Assembly: GCA_041920415.1 (NCBI GenBank) | Contig: JBHGYD010000013.1 | Span: forward strand, 1 to 64,000 | Direction: 5' to 3' | DNA: 64,000 nt | Origin: JBHGYD01 sp041920415 | Lineage (GTDB): Bacteria; Bacillota; Bacilli; Bacillales; Anoxybacillaceae | Part shown: in pieces, positions 8,997 to 18,488 of the stretch | How positions within the stretch are numbered: position 1 is the first letter of the stretch | Layout: every line of letters begins with the position of its first letter | Notes under the pieces: model-generated | Databases searched by the model: none | Seen by the model: only the letters and a program-made list of their open reading frames with translations | Told to the model about the DNA's origin: nothing | Program-made: the position numbers and the translations under genes

Positions 8997-10292
8997 ATGC
9001 AATTCACCAAATCCGAACAGCTATATCAAGAGGCGTTAGAACATATCGTTGGTGGTGTCAATAGCCCTTCCCGCTCTTATAAAGCGGTCGGCGGCGGTGC
9101 CCCTGTCGTGATGGAACGCGCGCAAGGCGCTTATTTTTGGGACGTTGACGGCAACAAATATATTGACTACTTAGCGGCATACGGACCGATTATTGCCGGA
9201 CATGCTCACCCGCACATAACAAAAGCGATTCAACGCGCCGCGGAAAACGGAGTATTATACGGAACACCTACCCCTTATGAAATTACGTTTGCCAAAATGC
9301 TTAAAGAAGCGATTCCTTCATTGGAAAAAGTTCGTTTTGTGAACTCCGGAACAGAAGCGGTCATGACAACGATTCGTGTGGCGCGCGCCTACACAGGAAG
9401 AGATAAAATTATTAAATTTGCCGGCTGCTATCACGGACATTCTGATCTTGTGCTTGTTGCTGCTGGATCTGGTCCGTCTACGTTAGGTACTCCTGACTCT
9501 GCCGGCGTGCCGAAAAGCATTGCCCAAGAAGTGATCACGGTTCCATTTAATGATATCGATTTGTTTAAACAAGCCATTGAGACTTGGGGAGACCAAGTAG
9601 CGGCTGTCCTTGTTGAACCAATTGTCGGTAACTTTGGTATTGTAGAACCGAAACCTGGATTCCTTGAAACTATCAATGAACTTACTCATCAAGCAGGCGC
9701 GCTCGTGATTTACGACGAAGTCATTACTGCGTTTCGCTTTATGTATGGAGGCGCACAAGATTTACTTGGAATCAAACCAGACTTAACCGCACTTGGGAAA
9801 ATTATTGGCGGTGGTTTACCAATTGGGGCATACGGTGGTCGCAAAGACATTATGGAACAAGTCGCTCCACTTGGTCCTGCTTATCAAGCAGGAACAATGG
9901 CAGGAAACCCTGCTTCCATTCTTGCAGGAATCGCTTGTTTAGAAGTGTTGCAGCAAGACGGAGTTTACGAACATCTTGACCGCCTCGGTGCGATGCTTGA
10001 AGAAGGCATTTTGACCCATGCTAAAACATACGACATTCCAATTACGATTAACCGTCTAAAAGGTGCCTTAACCGTTTACTTCACAACGGAAAAAGTAGAA
10101 AATTACGAACAAGCCCAACAAACAGACGGTGAAATGTTTGCAAAATTCTTCAAGCTCATGTTAAAACAAGGAATCAACCTCGCCCCTTCAAAATACGAAG
10201 CGTGGTTTATCACCCTTGCCCATACAGAAGAAGATATTCAATATACAATTCAAGCAGTAGAAAATGCATTTAAATCATTAAAAAATGAATAA
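8997..10292 (+). CDS. gsaB: Glutamate-1-semialdehyde 2,1-aminomutase
   Basis: The 431-residue PLP enzyme belongs to class III aminotransferases. The N-terminus has VGGVNSPSRSYKAVGG, the PLP phosphate-binding region NSGTEAVMTTIRVAR, and the PLP lysine in TALGKIIGGGLPIGAYGG at about residue 268. It converts glutamate-1-semialdehyde to 5-aminolevulinate, the first dedicated haem precursor in the C5 pathway. Bacillus has hemL in the hem operon and this second copy gsaB between ygaE and ygaF; location and sequence fit gsaB. AGGAGG lies 8 bases upstream of the ATG. Confidence 0.92.
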   Translation: MQFTKSEQLYQEALEHIVGGVNSPSRSYKAVGGGAPVVMERAQGAYFWDVDGNKYIDYLAAYGPIIAGHAHPHITKAIQRAAENGVLYGTPTPYEITFAKMLKEAIPSLEKVRFVNSGTEAVMTTIRVARAYTGRDKIIKFAGCYHGHSDLVLVAAGSGPSTLGTPDSAGVPKSIAQEVITVPFNDIDLFKQAIETWGDQVAAVLVEPIVGNFGIVEPKPGFLETINELTHQAGALVIYDEVITAFRFMYGGAQDLLGIKPDLTALGKIIGGGLPIGAYGGRKDIMEQVAPLGPAYQAGTMAGNPASILAGIACLEVLQQDGVYEHLDRLGAMLEEGILTHAKTYDIPITINRLKGALTVYFTTEKVENYEQAQQTDGEMFAKFFKLMLKQGINLAPSKYEAWFITLAHTEEDIQYTIQAVENAFKSLKNE

Positions 10293-10307
10293 TTATACAA
10301 AGTCAAT

Positions 10308-10334
10308 GGAGGGGATTCCCCTCCGTTTTTTATG
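10308..10334 (+). terminator. Terminator of gsaB
   Basis: GGAGGGG and CCCCTCC form a 7-bp stem with a 3-base loop, followed by GTTTTTTAT. Confidence 0.85.
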
Positions 10335-10343
10335 ACAACATAT

Positions 10344-10357
10344 TGAAAACGTTTACA
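10344..10357 (+). promoter_or_regulatory. CcpA cre site upstream of glutamate synthase
   Basis: TGAAAACGTTTACA matches the B. subtilis cre consensus TGNAANCGNTNNCA at every fixed position. It lies 215 bp before the start codon of the glutamate synthase gene and 52 bp after gsaB, so it may control the former by carbon source. Confidence 0.55.
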
Positions 10358-10520
10358 AATAATCACGCTATCTTTATTTTAAAAAATGAATATTCCATCC
10401 AAAAAAGTGAATAAATAATTGATTTCACCTCTTGAACATGGTAAGATAGACTATAAATTCTGAAAATTTTTAGTTGAATATCGTTTATGTATTTTCACAT
10501 TTCTATAGAAGATTGCGTGC

Positions 10521-10560
10521 AGGAGGTGAAAGGCAAAAAGGTGGGTCATCCCCACTTTAA
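10521..10560 (+). promoter_or_regulatory. Distant Shine-Dalgarno and hairpin before the glutamate synthase start
   Basis: A strong AGGAGGTG at 10521-10528 lies 43 bases before the start ATG at 10572, and no ribosome binding site is visible closer to that ATG. Between them is a hairpin (GTGGG 10541-10545, CCCAC 10550-10554, extended by AAAG/CTTT). The hairpin could bring the two together. Alternatively, a GTG at 10541 opens a 20-codon frame that overlaps the start out of frame. Confidence 0.4.
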
Positions 10561-10571
10561 CGCCACTCAAT

Positions 10572-13500
10572 ATGAAACAACGTTGGAGTCCGAGTCTTTT
10601 TAAAGATTTTCATCACTCTGAACACGATGCCTGCGGAATTGTCTCCGCTATTGAAAAACGGCGCATCCCAACAAGGGAAAATATTATGACATGTATTAAT
10701 GCCCTTGTAAAAATGAACCATCGCGCCGGCTTTATTAACGGTGAAGGAGATGGAGTCGGTATTCATATTGATATACCGAAAGCTCTTTGGATGGAGAAAT
10801 TGGCAAACGCAGGGCAAAACCCTGAAATAGCGAACGATGACAGCTTTACAGTCGGGCATATTTTTATTAATCGAACAACGGATGTCGAAAATGTAAAGAC
10901 TACAATTAAAAATTTGTTCAAAACATTCGGTTTATCACTCATTTTCGAATCCGATCGCGTCACATCCTCTCATGCATTAGGACCAATTGCGTTACAGCAA
11001 GAACCTGTCTTTTGGCAAGTCGCTCTTTTGCCAAATCACTGTGATCGTTTAGCTCAACGTCTCTTCGATTTGCTCATTGAAATTGAACAAGACGAAAATG
11101 TCCATGTTGCCTCATTAAGCAACTTCCACGTCGTCTATAAAGTGATGGGAGCAGGTGATATTTTACCGAAATATTATCATGATTTGGCCAGCCCGCTCGT
11201 TGCTTCGACGATGACATTAGGTCATAATCGTTATTCAACCAATACGCTCTCAAACTTTTTCCGCGTCCAACCGTTTAGTGTGTTAGGACATAATGGAGAA
11301 ATTAATACAATTGCGAAACTTCGTGATGAAGCAACAATGATTGGCGTTCCGTTAACAAATGGCGGAAGTGACTCACAAGATTTAAGCCGCACAATGGAAA
11401 CGCTCATTTGTCGTCACGGTTATAGCTTATTTGAAACAATGGATATGTTGTTCCCGCCAATTATTAATGAAATAAAAGCATATCCGGCTCATCTTCAAGA
11501 CTTATATACTTACATTCGTGAAGCATGGGGACACTTTGCTCAGGGTCCGGCTGGAATTATCTCCCGCTATGGAGATGAAGCGGTATTTAGCGTCGATGCA
11601 CTTGGATTACGCCCGCTTTGGAAATTAGAAACGGAAGAGCGTTTTATTTTCTCCTCTGAGCCAGGCATTATTCCATCAAGCGAATATACGGGAGAACCAA
11701 AACCTCTTGCACCGGGCGAAAAAATTGGTCTGAAATGGTCAGATCATGGCGTCATTCAAGTATTTGAATATGCCCAATTCCAAGAGGAAGTATATGCGCG
11801 CTTTTCGAAGCGATTCGATATTACGAACTTCCGAAAACGTCTAGACCCTCCTGCTTTAGAAAAACATGTATTTGTCGCAACTCCAACAAAAGTACACAAC
11901 GGTCAATACGCTGCGTTCGGATGGGACCGTGAACATATTCAACTTTTAGAACAAATGGCGGAAAAAGGAGCAGAACCGATTCGCTCCCTAGGTCATGATG
12001 CACCGCTTGCAGCGATTGACCCAAACCGGAAAAATCTAGCTGATTTCATTAAAGAAAGTGTGGCCGTTGTTACAAACCCAGCGATTGATCGCGATCGCGA
12101 AACAGAACATTTCTCAACAAGAACCGTTATTGGAAAGCGGCCGTCGTTATTTGAAGCACAAGAATCATCCTATGTTATCGAGCTTATCTCACCGATTCTT
12201 ATCGAAGGAAAAATTGGTTATGACTGCGCAACTCAATTGCGTCATCCTTCATACGATCAAATCGTTCATTCGTTCCAATCAAAAAAACTAGCATATATGC
12301 TTTCGGCGACTTTTACAATAAACGAAACAATCAAAGAAGCATTACAGCGCCTGTCGCATGAAGCATGCAAAGCCGTTCGTTCCGGCAAAACATTGCTCAT
12401 CATTGACGACTCTGAAGCGCACCAAAATGGAAACTTGTGGATTGATCCACTCTTAATTACATCTGCGGTCGACCAAGCATTGACGGAAAATGGCTTGCGC
12501 CGCAATTGTTCGATTTTGCTTCGTTCCGGTGCCATTCGCTCACTACATGATTTTATTGTTGCCTACGGATTGGGAGCAAATGTCATTAGTCCGTATTTAA
12601 TGTTTGCCACTGTTGCATCTGAAGAGTCGATAACACCGGTTGTGAACTTGTTTAACGCTCTCAATAAAGGTTTGGAAAAAGTAATTTCAACGATTGGCAT
12701 TCATGAATTACGAGGATATAGCCGCCTCTTCTCTTCTATCGGCTTGCATGATGAAATCGCTGATGTATTAAAAATTGTCAACTTCTTCGGCTCTGATTCG
12801 CTAAAATATGATTTTCAAGCATTAAAAGAAGATGCAATTGCTCGTGCAGAGGATTATACAAATGAAAATGCGAAGCCAGGGAAAACGTTCCATCTCTTCC
12901 CACGTATTTGGAAAGCGATTGGGGAAGTCGCACAAACTGGCTCGTATGATCACTATCGCGAAAAATTGACCGAGTTAGAAACAGAAACCCCAACAACGAT
13001 TCGCCATTTGCTTGATTTAAAGAAAACGAGAAAAGCCGTCCCTGTTGAAAAAGTCGATATTAGCGTTGGTGACCATAGCTTGCCGTTTGTTATCGCTTCG
13101 ATGTCGTTCGGTTCACAAAACGAAGTGGCGTTCCGTGCTTACGCTGAAGCAGCAGATCGGCTAAACATGGTCAGCTTAAATGGTGAAGGCGGCGAAATTA
13201 AAGATATGCTCGGCAAATATCCGCGCACACGTGGTCAGCAAATCGCTTCTGGTCGTTTCGGTGTCAATGTTGAGCTATTAAACTCTTCGAATCTATTAGA
13301 AATTAAAATTGGTCAAGGTGCAAAGCCAGGTGAAGGCGGTCATCTCCCAGGCTCAAAAGTAACAGCAAAAATCGCTGAAGCCCGTAATGCGACGATCGGT
13401 TCTGACTTAATTTCACCGTCGAATAACCATGACATTTATTCGATTGAAGATTTAGCGCAAATGATAGCGGAGCTAAAAACAGCCAACGATAAAGCGAAAG

Positions 13501-15044
13501 TAGCCGTCAAAGTACCTGTCGTTCCAAACATCGGAACAATCGCTGTCGGTATTGCAAAAGCAGGAGCAGATATTATTACATTAAGCGGTTTCGATGGCGG
13601 AACAGGAGCTGCCCGTATTCACGCATTGCAGCACGTAGGGCTTCCAGTCGAAATCGGCGTAAAGGCTGCGCACAATGCGTTATTAGAAGCAGGCTTACGA
13701 AATAAAGTCGAAATTTGGGCAGATGGCGGCATTAAAAGTGCGCTTGATGTTATTAAAGTGATGCTTCTTGGCGCAAACCGAATCGGGTTTGGTACCCTTT
13801 CGATGATTGCGATTGGCTGTACGACATGTCGCGGTTGTCATTTAGACACTTGTCATGTTGGTATCGCTACGCAAATCGAGTCAGAAGCGCAAGCAAAAGA
13901 ACATGGATTGCGTCGCTTTATCCCGCGTCAATTTGACTCAGCCGTACAAGGAGTCGTGAACTTGTTTACCGCATTCGGAAACGAGCTTAAAGCATTAACC
14001 GCGGCACTCGGCTACGAGAGATTACAAGACATTGTTGGTCGTTCTGATTTATTAGAACAAACAAGAGGCTTAGAGCAAATGAATTTAACAAACTTACTTA
14101 AAGTACTAGAAGTCGAGCAATTTGCGCAAAAAGAAATCGCAGCAAGCATCGAAGAACCTCAATTGCTTGTCGCCGCTGGAGCGGAATATCTCGATTATCG
14201 CGTTGAAGATTTACACCGTTCTCGTGAATTTACGACCGTCACTTCCGAACAGCGTGTTCTTGGTAGCCGTGTTTCTTGCCATCGCGTTCGCGGTCGCCTT
14301 GATGGATCTTACAAAAAATTGCCAAACATCACATTGCGTTACCAAAACGGTTCTATTCCAGGAAATGGTCTTGGTGCTTACAATAGTCATGGAATCCATA
14401 TTCATGTCGATGGTGGAGCACAAGACGGAATCGGTAAAACAGCATTTGGCGGCAGCATCCTCATCTTCAAAGCAAAAGGAAAAGATGGAAAGTTTTATAA
14501 TGGTTCGGTTGGAAAAGGATTTGGCTATGGTGCACAAAAAGGACTGTTAGTCGCACAAGGAAATGCGGACGCTCGTGCCGGCATTCGCCTCTCAGGCGCA
14601 GACATGATTATCGGCGGTCAAGTGACAACACCAATCCCAGAAGTGGAACACGGAAATATTGGTGCACGCGCTAATATTAAAGGGTTTGCCTTTGAATATA
14701 TGACAAACGGACGAGGTCTTGTTCTTGGCGACCCAGGTCCATGGATTTGCGCTGGTATGACAGGCGGAGTCGTTTACTTACGCCATCAGCCGGAGATGGG
14801 ATTAACAAAAACGGCGCTTGAACGTCGAATCGCCAAAGGAGCGCAAGTGCGCATGGAACGGCTCAGTGAGCGCGGTAAAGCAGATGTGCAAGAATTATTA
14901 TCCAAATATATCGCTTTACTCATTGAACACGAACAACATGACGAAGCGGAGTCATTAAAACCATTGTTGGAGAAACCAGAAGACCACTTCTTCCAAGTAA
15001 TCCCAACTAAAGAACAAGCCGATCCTTCCGTTTCAACTGAGTAA
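10572..15044 (+). CDS. Glutamate synthase large subunit, ferredoxin- or NADPH-dependent
   Basis: The 1490-residue protein has the full domain order of glutamate synthase. A 20-residue propeptide precedes Cys21 (EHDACGIVSA), the expected N-terminal nucleophile that releases ammonia from glutamine. The class II amidotransferase runs to about 430, then the central domain, then the FMN-binding synthase domain (NGEGGEIKDM, FDGGTGAARIHAL). The 3Fe-4S cysteines are in CTTCRGCHLDTC at about residue 1090, and the C-terminal beta-helix repeats follow. No small subunit (gltB) gene is next to it, so the electron donor may be ferredoxin or a distant gltB product. The start is uncertain (see the leader entry). 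Confidence 0.9.
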   Translation: MKQRWSPSLFKDFHHSEHDACGIVSAIEKRRIPTRENIMTCINALVKMNHRAGFINGEGDGVGIHIDIPKALWMEKLANAGQNPEIANDDSFTVGHIFINRTTDVENVKTTIKNLFKTFGLSLIFESDRVTSSHALGPIALQQEPVFWQVALLPNHCDRLAQRLFDLLIEIEQDENVHVASLSNFHVVYKVMGAGDILPKYYHDLASPLVASTMTLGHNRYSTNTLSNFFRVQPFSVLGHNGEINTIAKLRDEATMIGVPLTNGGSDSQDLSRTMETLICRHGYSLFETMDMLFPPIINEIKAYPAHLQDLYTYIREAWGHFAQGPAGIISRYGDEAVFSVDALGLRPLWKLETEERFIFSSEPGIIPSSEYTGEPKPLAPGEKIGLKWSDHGVIQVFEYAQFQEEVYARFSKRFDITNFRKRLDPPALEKHVFVATPTKVHNGQYAAFGWDREHIQLLEQMAEKGAEPIRSLGHDAPLAAIDPNRKNLADFIKESVAVVTNPAIDRDRETEHFSTRTVIGKRPSLFEAQESSYVIELISPILIEGKIGYDCATQLRHPSYDQIVHSFQSKKLAYMLSATFTINETIKEALQRLSHEACKAVRSGKTLLIIDDSEAHQNGNLWIDPLLITSAVDQALTENGLRRNCSILLRSGAIRSLHDFIVAYGLGANVISPYLMFATVASEESITPVVNLFNALNKGLEKVISTIGIHELRGYSRLFSSIGLHDEIADVLKIVNFFGSDSLKYDFQALKEDAIARAEDYTNENAKPGKTFHLFPRIWKAIGEVAQTGSYDHYREKLTELETETPTTIRHLLDLKKTRKAVPVEKVDISVGDHSLPFVIASMSFGSQNEVAFRAYAEAADRLNMVSLNGEGGEIKDMLGKYPRTRGQQIASGRFGVNVELLNSSNLLEIKIGQGAKPGEGGHLPGSKVTAKIAEARNATIGSDLISPSNNHDIYSIEDLAQMIAELKTANDKAKVAVKVPVVPNIGTIAVGIAKAGADIITLSGFDGGTGAARIHALQHVGLPVEIGVKAAHNALLEAGLRNKVEIWADGGIKSALDVIKVMLLGANRIGFGTLSMIAIGCTTCRGCHLDTCHVGIATQIESEAQAKEHGLRRFIPRQFDSAVQGVVNLFTAFGNELKALTAALGYERLQDIVGRSDLLEQTRGLEQMNLTNLLKVLEVEQFAQKEIAASIEEPQLLVAAGAEYLDYRVEDLHRSREFTTVTSEQRVLGSRVSCHRVRGRLDGSYKKLPNITLRYQNGSIPGNGLGAYNSHGIHIHVDGGAQDGIGKTAFGGSILIFKAKGKDGKFYNGSVGKGFGYGAQKGLLVAQGNADARAGIRLSGADMIIGGQVTTPIPEVEHGNIGARANIKGFAFEYMTNGRGLVLGDPGPWICAGMTGGVVYLRHQPEMGLTKTALERRIAKGAQVRMERLSERGKADVQELLSKYIALLIEHEQHDEAESLKPLLEKPEDHFFQVIPTKEQADPSVSTE

Positions 15045-15052
15045 CGTTATCA

Positions 15053-15087
15053 AAAGGGGCATCTCATTTAGAGATGCCCCTTTTTTA
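15053..15087 (+). terminator. Terminator of the glutamate synthase gene
   Basis: AAGGGGCATCTC and GAGATGCCCCTT form a 12-bp stem followed by a T-run. Confidence 0.9.
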
Positions 15088-15356
15088 TCGGTTCTTCGCC
15101 ATAATATACGCTTAAAGAATACATAATAAAGTATGATTTACGATGGTATGTTAAAAATACAAATACTTGTGTATTGAATGAACAAGCGGGTGTTGCATAT
15201 ATATAATATCGTTGCTTTTTCTTTTTCAATATCGCGCTCATTTTCCTACTTGATATCCTCTTATAAACCATGTATATTACTAAATTGTTTGCAATCATTT
15301 TTGTCTAAATAGCTATACGAACGATTTTTGAATAAAAGGAAGGATTTGGATTTATT

Positions 15357-16421
15357 ATGAAACTCGGTGCCCGCATTTTTAAAACGGGAATTGCCATTAC
15401 ACTAGCACTATGTTTAACAAAACTATTTCACCTTCCCTCTCCATCATTTGCCGGTATTTCCGCCGTCTTTGCAATGCAGCCGACCATTTATCGTTCTTAT
15501 TTATCTCTTGTTGAACAAGTACAAGCAAACATCATCGGTGCCTTTTTTGCGATTATTGGCGTTCTTCTATTCGGGCATAATCCATTTATCGTCGGGTTAA
15601 CTGCTATTTTAGTGATTGCCCTTTGCTTAAAGTTACGCTTAGAATCAACGATTTCGGTTGCTTTAGTTACCGTTATCGCGATTATGGAGTATACGGAAAA
15701 TAGCTTTATTCAATTCGCGGTTGTTCGTTTTTCAACCATTATGTTAGGCATACTAGCTGCGTTTTTCGTTAATTGTATATTTATTCCGCCTAAATACGAA
15801 AAAAAGCTTTATCATAAAATTGTTGAGAATACCGAAAACATTTTAAAATGGATTCGAATGAATACAAGACATGCTTCGGAGCATCACGTTTTAAAAGAAG
15901 ATATTGAAAAAATAAAAGAAGACATGATGAAACTCGACCAACTTTATTTGATGTATAAAGAGGAAAGAATTTATTTTCAAAAAAACCGTTATCAAAAATC
16001 ACGAAAACTCGTTTTGTATCGACAAATGATTGTAGCGACAAATCGAGCATTAGATACATTAAAAATGCTTCACCGCCTAGAAAACGAATTGTACCATATG
16101 CCTGTTGAATTTCAACAAACGATTCGTTCACAATTAGATTGTTTGCTTCATTACCATGAACAAATATTACTGAAGTTTATTGGCAAAATAAAATATCAGC
16201 CGGAATCCCAGATTGTGAGTGAAGTATGCAATGAAAAAAAGCGGCTTGTCGAGGCGTTTTATCAATACAATCAGCAAGGAAATGAATATCATCTTTTCTC
16301 TTTAATCGGAACCATTATTAACTACGGAGCACAATTAGATCATTTAGATAAGCTGATCGACAGCTTCCAACATTATCATAAAGATGAGGATTCATTACAT
16401 CTTTATCAACAAGAGGCTTAA
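15357..16421 (+). CDS. ygaE: YgaE-like aromatic-acid-exporter-family membrane protein
   Basis: The 354-residue protein starts MKLGARIFKTGIAITLAL and matches Bacillus YgaE of the ArAE_1 family. About six transmembrane segments lie within the first 155 residues. A long soluble helical region follows (about 155-345), with coiled-coil character. The family is related to aromatic acid exporters, but the substrate in Bacillus is unknown. It sits on the same side of gsaB as in B. subtilis. AAGGAAGG precedes the ATG. Confidence 0.85.
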   Translation: MKLGARIFKTGIAITLALCLTKLFHLPSPSFAGISAVFAMQPTIYRSYLSLVEQVQANIIGAFFAIIGVLLFGHNPFIVGLTAILVIALCLKLRLESTISVALVTVIAIMEYTENSFIQFAVVRFSTIMLGILAAFFVNCIFIPPKYEKKLYHKIVENTENILKWIRMNTRHASEHHVLKEDIEKIKEDMMKLDQLYLMYKEERIYFQKNRYQKSRKLVLYRQMIVATNRALDTLKMLHRLENELYHMPVEFQQTIRSQLDCLLHYHEQILLKFIGKIKYQPESQIVSEVCNEKKRLVEAFYQYNQQGNEYHLFSLIGTIINYGAQLDHLDKLIDSFQHYHKDEDSLHLYQQEA

Positions 16422-16429
16422 CGAACGAA

Positions 16430-16469
16430 TCAAAGGGCTATCTCACGAAAAAGAGATAGCCCTTTCTTG
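16430..16469. terminator. Bidirectional terminator, ygaE / peptide transporter operon
   Basis: AAAGGGCTATCTC (16432-16445) pairs with GAGATAGCCCTTT (16453-16465) between two convergent genes. Confidence 0.9.
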
Positions 16470-17390
16470 TTAACTTTTCATGCGTGGATCTAAGGCATCA
16501 CGCAATCCATCTCCCATTAAGTTAAAGCCTAGAACCGTTAGCATAATCGCAAGACCTGGAAAAATCATCGTCCACGGTGCTTGCGTTAAGAAATCTTTCG
16601 AATCAGCCAGCATTTTCCCCCACTCTGGATTCGGTGGCTGCGCTCCTAGTCCAAGAAAACCAAGAGCTGCTGCTTCAATAATTGCCGTTGCAATCGCTAA
16701 CGTCCCCTGAACAATAATCGGGGCCATGCTGTTTGGCAAAATGTGATGAAATAAGATACGTGTGTCACTCATACCAATCGCTTTTGCTGCCGTAATATAT
16801 TCTTCTTGTTTAATACTTAATACGCGCGAACGAATGAGACGACCAAAATTAGGGATATTAATGACAGCAATCGCAATAAGCGCATTTTGTAAAGATGGAC
16901 CTAATACAGCGACAATCCCAATCGCAAGTAAAATACTTGGGAACGCTAACATGATATCAAATATGCGAGAAATCACTCCATCTATCCATCGTCCGTAGTA
17001 GCCGGCAATAATGCCAAGTAGTGAGCCAGCAATCACCGAACCTAACACAGAAAAAAAACCAACCCAAAGCGAAATTCTCGCACCATAAATTACACGTGAT
17101 AAAATATCTCTTCCAAAATCATCTGTTCCAAATAAATGCTCTTTTGATGGGGCCTGCAAACGCAATGATAAATTTTGTTCATTAATCCCATAAGGAGCAA
17201 GGAAAGGAGCAAAGATTGCCAATAAGATGAAAAACAAAACGATTCCCGTTCCGACAATTGCCATTTTATTTTTTTTAAAACTGCGCCATCCTTCTCGCCA
17301 AAGCGAAAGCGATTCTTCTTTTTCTTGCATCGTTGGCATCGATGCTTGATTACGAGCCAGCTCGGCCATTTTCGTTTCACCCCTTTGCAA
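16470..17390 (-). CDS. Oligopeptide ABC transporter permease (DppC/OppC type)
   Basis: The 306-residue binding-protein-dependent permease has about six transmembrane segments. It carries the EAA motif region EYITAAKAIGMSDTRILFHHILPN at about residues 197-220, which contacts the ATPases. The N-terminal 30 residues are polar, as in OppC-type subunits. The first four codons may not be used, since MAELARNQAS is also a plausible start. It is the last gene of the five-gene operon, 2 bp after the partner permease. Confidence 0.9.
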   Translation of the reverse strand: MQRGETKMAELARNQASMPTMQEKEESLSLWREGWRSFKKNKMAIVGTGIVLFFILLAIFAPFLAPYGINEQNLSLRLQAPSKEHLFGTDDFGRDILSRVIYGARISLWVGFFSVLGSVIAGSLLGIIAGYYGRWIDGVISRIFDIMLAFPSILLAIGIVAVLGPSLQNALIAIAVINIPNFGRLIRSRVLSIKQEEYITAAKAIGMSDTRILFHHILPNSMAPIIVQGTLAIATAIIEAAALGFLGLGAQPPNPEWGKMLADSKDFLTQAPWTMIFPGLAIMLTVLGFNLMGDGLRDALDPRMKS

Positions 17391-17392
17391 AT

Positions 17393-18397
17393 TTAGTTAT
17401 ATTTAATCCGTGGATCGATCGCTGCATAAAGAAGGTCAACAATTAAGTTAATAAAAATAAAAATCGTCGCCACTACTAAAATTCCTGATTGAATGACCGG
17501 ATAGTCACGATAACCGATTGCCTCATAAATATACCGTCCAATTCCAGGCCAACTAAAAATCGTTTCCGTTAAAATGGCACCACCCAACAATAATCCAGTC
17601 TGTAAACCAATGACAGTCAATACAGGAATAATCGCATTTTTTAAGGAATGCTTATACACGACCCAAAACATGCTTAATCCTTTTGCTCTTGCAGTACGAA
17701 CATAATCGGATTTCATTACTTCTAGCATGCTAGAGCGAGTAATCCGCGCAATAATGGCCATTGGAATTGTCGCTAATGCTACACTTGGCAATACTAAATG
17801 TTGTAGTACTTGAATAAACTGTTCCGTATTTCCTTGTAGCAATGTATCAATTAAATAAAGATGAGTAATCGGTTCAATTGGATTTCTTACTTCTTCTCTC
17901 CCAGACGTCGGCAACCAATCTAAATGAATGGAAAATACCCATTGCTCCATTAATCCAAGCCAAAAAATAGGCATCGATACACCAATAAGAGCCAATACCA
18001 TCGCAATATAATCAAACCATGAATTTTGGAACCATGCACTAATAATCCCGGCGTTTACACCAATAACAACAGCAATGAACATGGCCACAAGCGACAATTC
18101 CAATGTCGCTGCTAAATATGGCCAAATTTCGTGTGACACTGCCGCTCCTGTTCGAATGGACTCCCCTAAATCTCCTTTTAATAGACCACCTAAATATTTG
18201 ACGTATTGAATATACCACGGCTGGTCGAGTCCCAATTTATGCGTTAACGCTTCTACTGCTTCTTTTGTCGCCTTTTGTCCTAAAATAACTTGTGCAGGAT
18301 TTCCCGGAATGGCACGAATCATAAAAAAAACAACAAGAGACATGCCTAATAGGACGGGAATAACCATAAAAATTCTCCGCAACGTATAAGCAACCAT
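17393..18397 (-). CDS. Oligopeptide ABC transporter permease (DppB/OppB type)
   Basis: The 334-residue protein begins MVAYTLRRIFMVIPVLLGMSLVVFFMI with the first membrane helix, as in DppB. The EAA loop is DYVRTARAKGLSMFWVVYKHSLKNA at about residues 228-252. About six to seven membrane helices are predicted. It pairs with the downstream permease to form the channel for peptides delivered by the lipoprotein encoded just upstream. The operon layout is ATPase, ATPase, binding protein, permease, permease. Confidence 0.92.
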   Translation of the reverse strand: MVAYTLRRIFMVIPVLLGMSLVVFFMIRAIPGNPAQVILGQKATKEAVEALTHKLGLDQPWYIQYVKYLGGLLKGDLGESIRTGAAVSHEIWPYLAATLELSLVAMFIAVVIGVNAGIISAWFQNSWFDYIAMVLALIGVSMPIFWLGLMEQWVFSIHLDWLPTSGREEVRNPIEPITHLYLIDTLLQGNTEQFIQVLQHLVLPSVALATIPMAIIARITRSSMLEVMKSDYVRTARAKGLSMFWVVYKHSLKNAIIPVLTVIGLQTGLLLGGAILTETIFSWPGIGRYIYEAIGYRDYPVIQSGILVVATIFIFINLIVDLLYAAIDPRIKYN

Positions 18398-18488
18398 TCA
18401 ATCTCACTCCTTCCATACCGCTACATCTATATAAAGACTTAGTCAACCAAAAAGGGAGAGGATGCACTCCCCCTCCCTCAACACAAAT

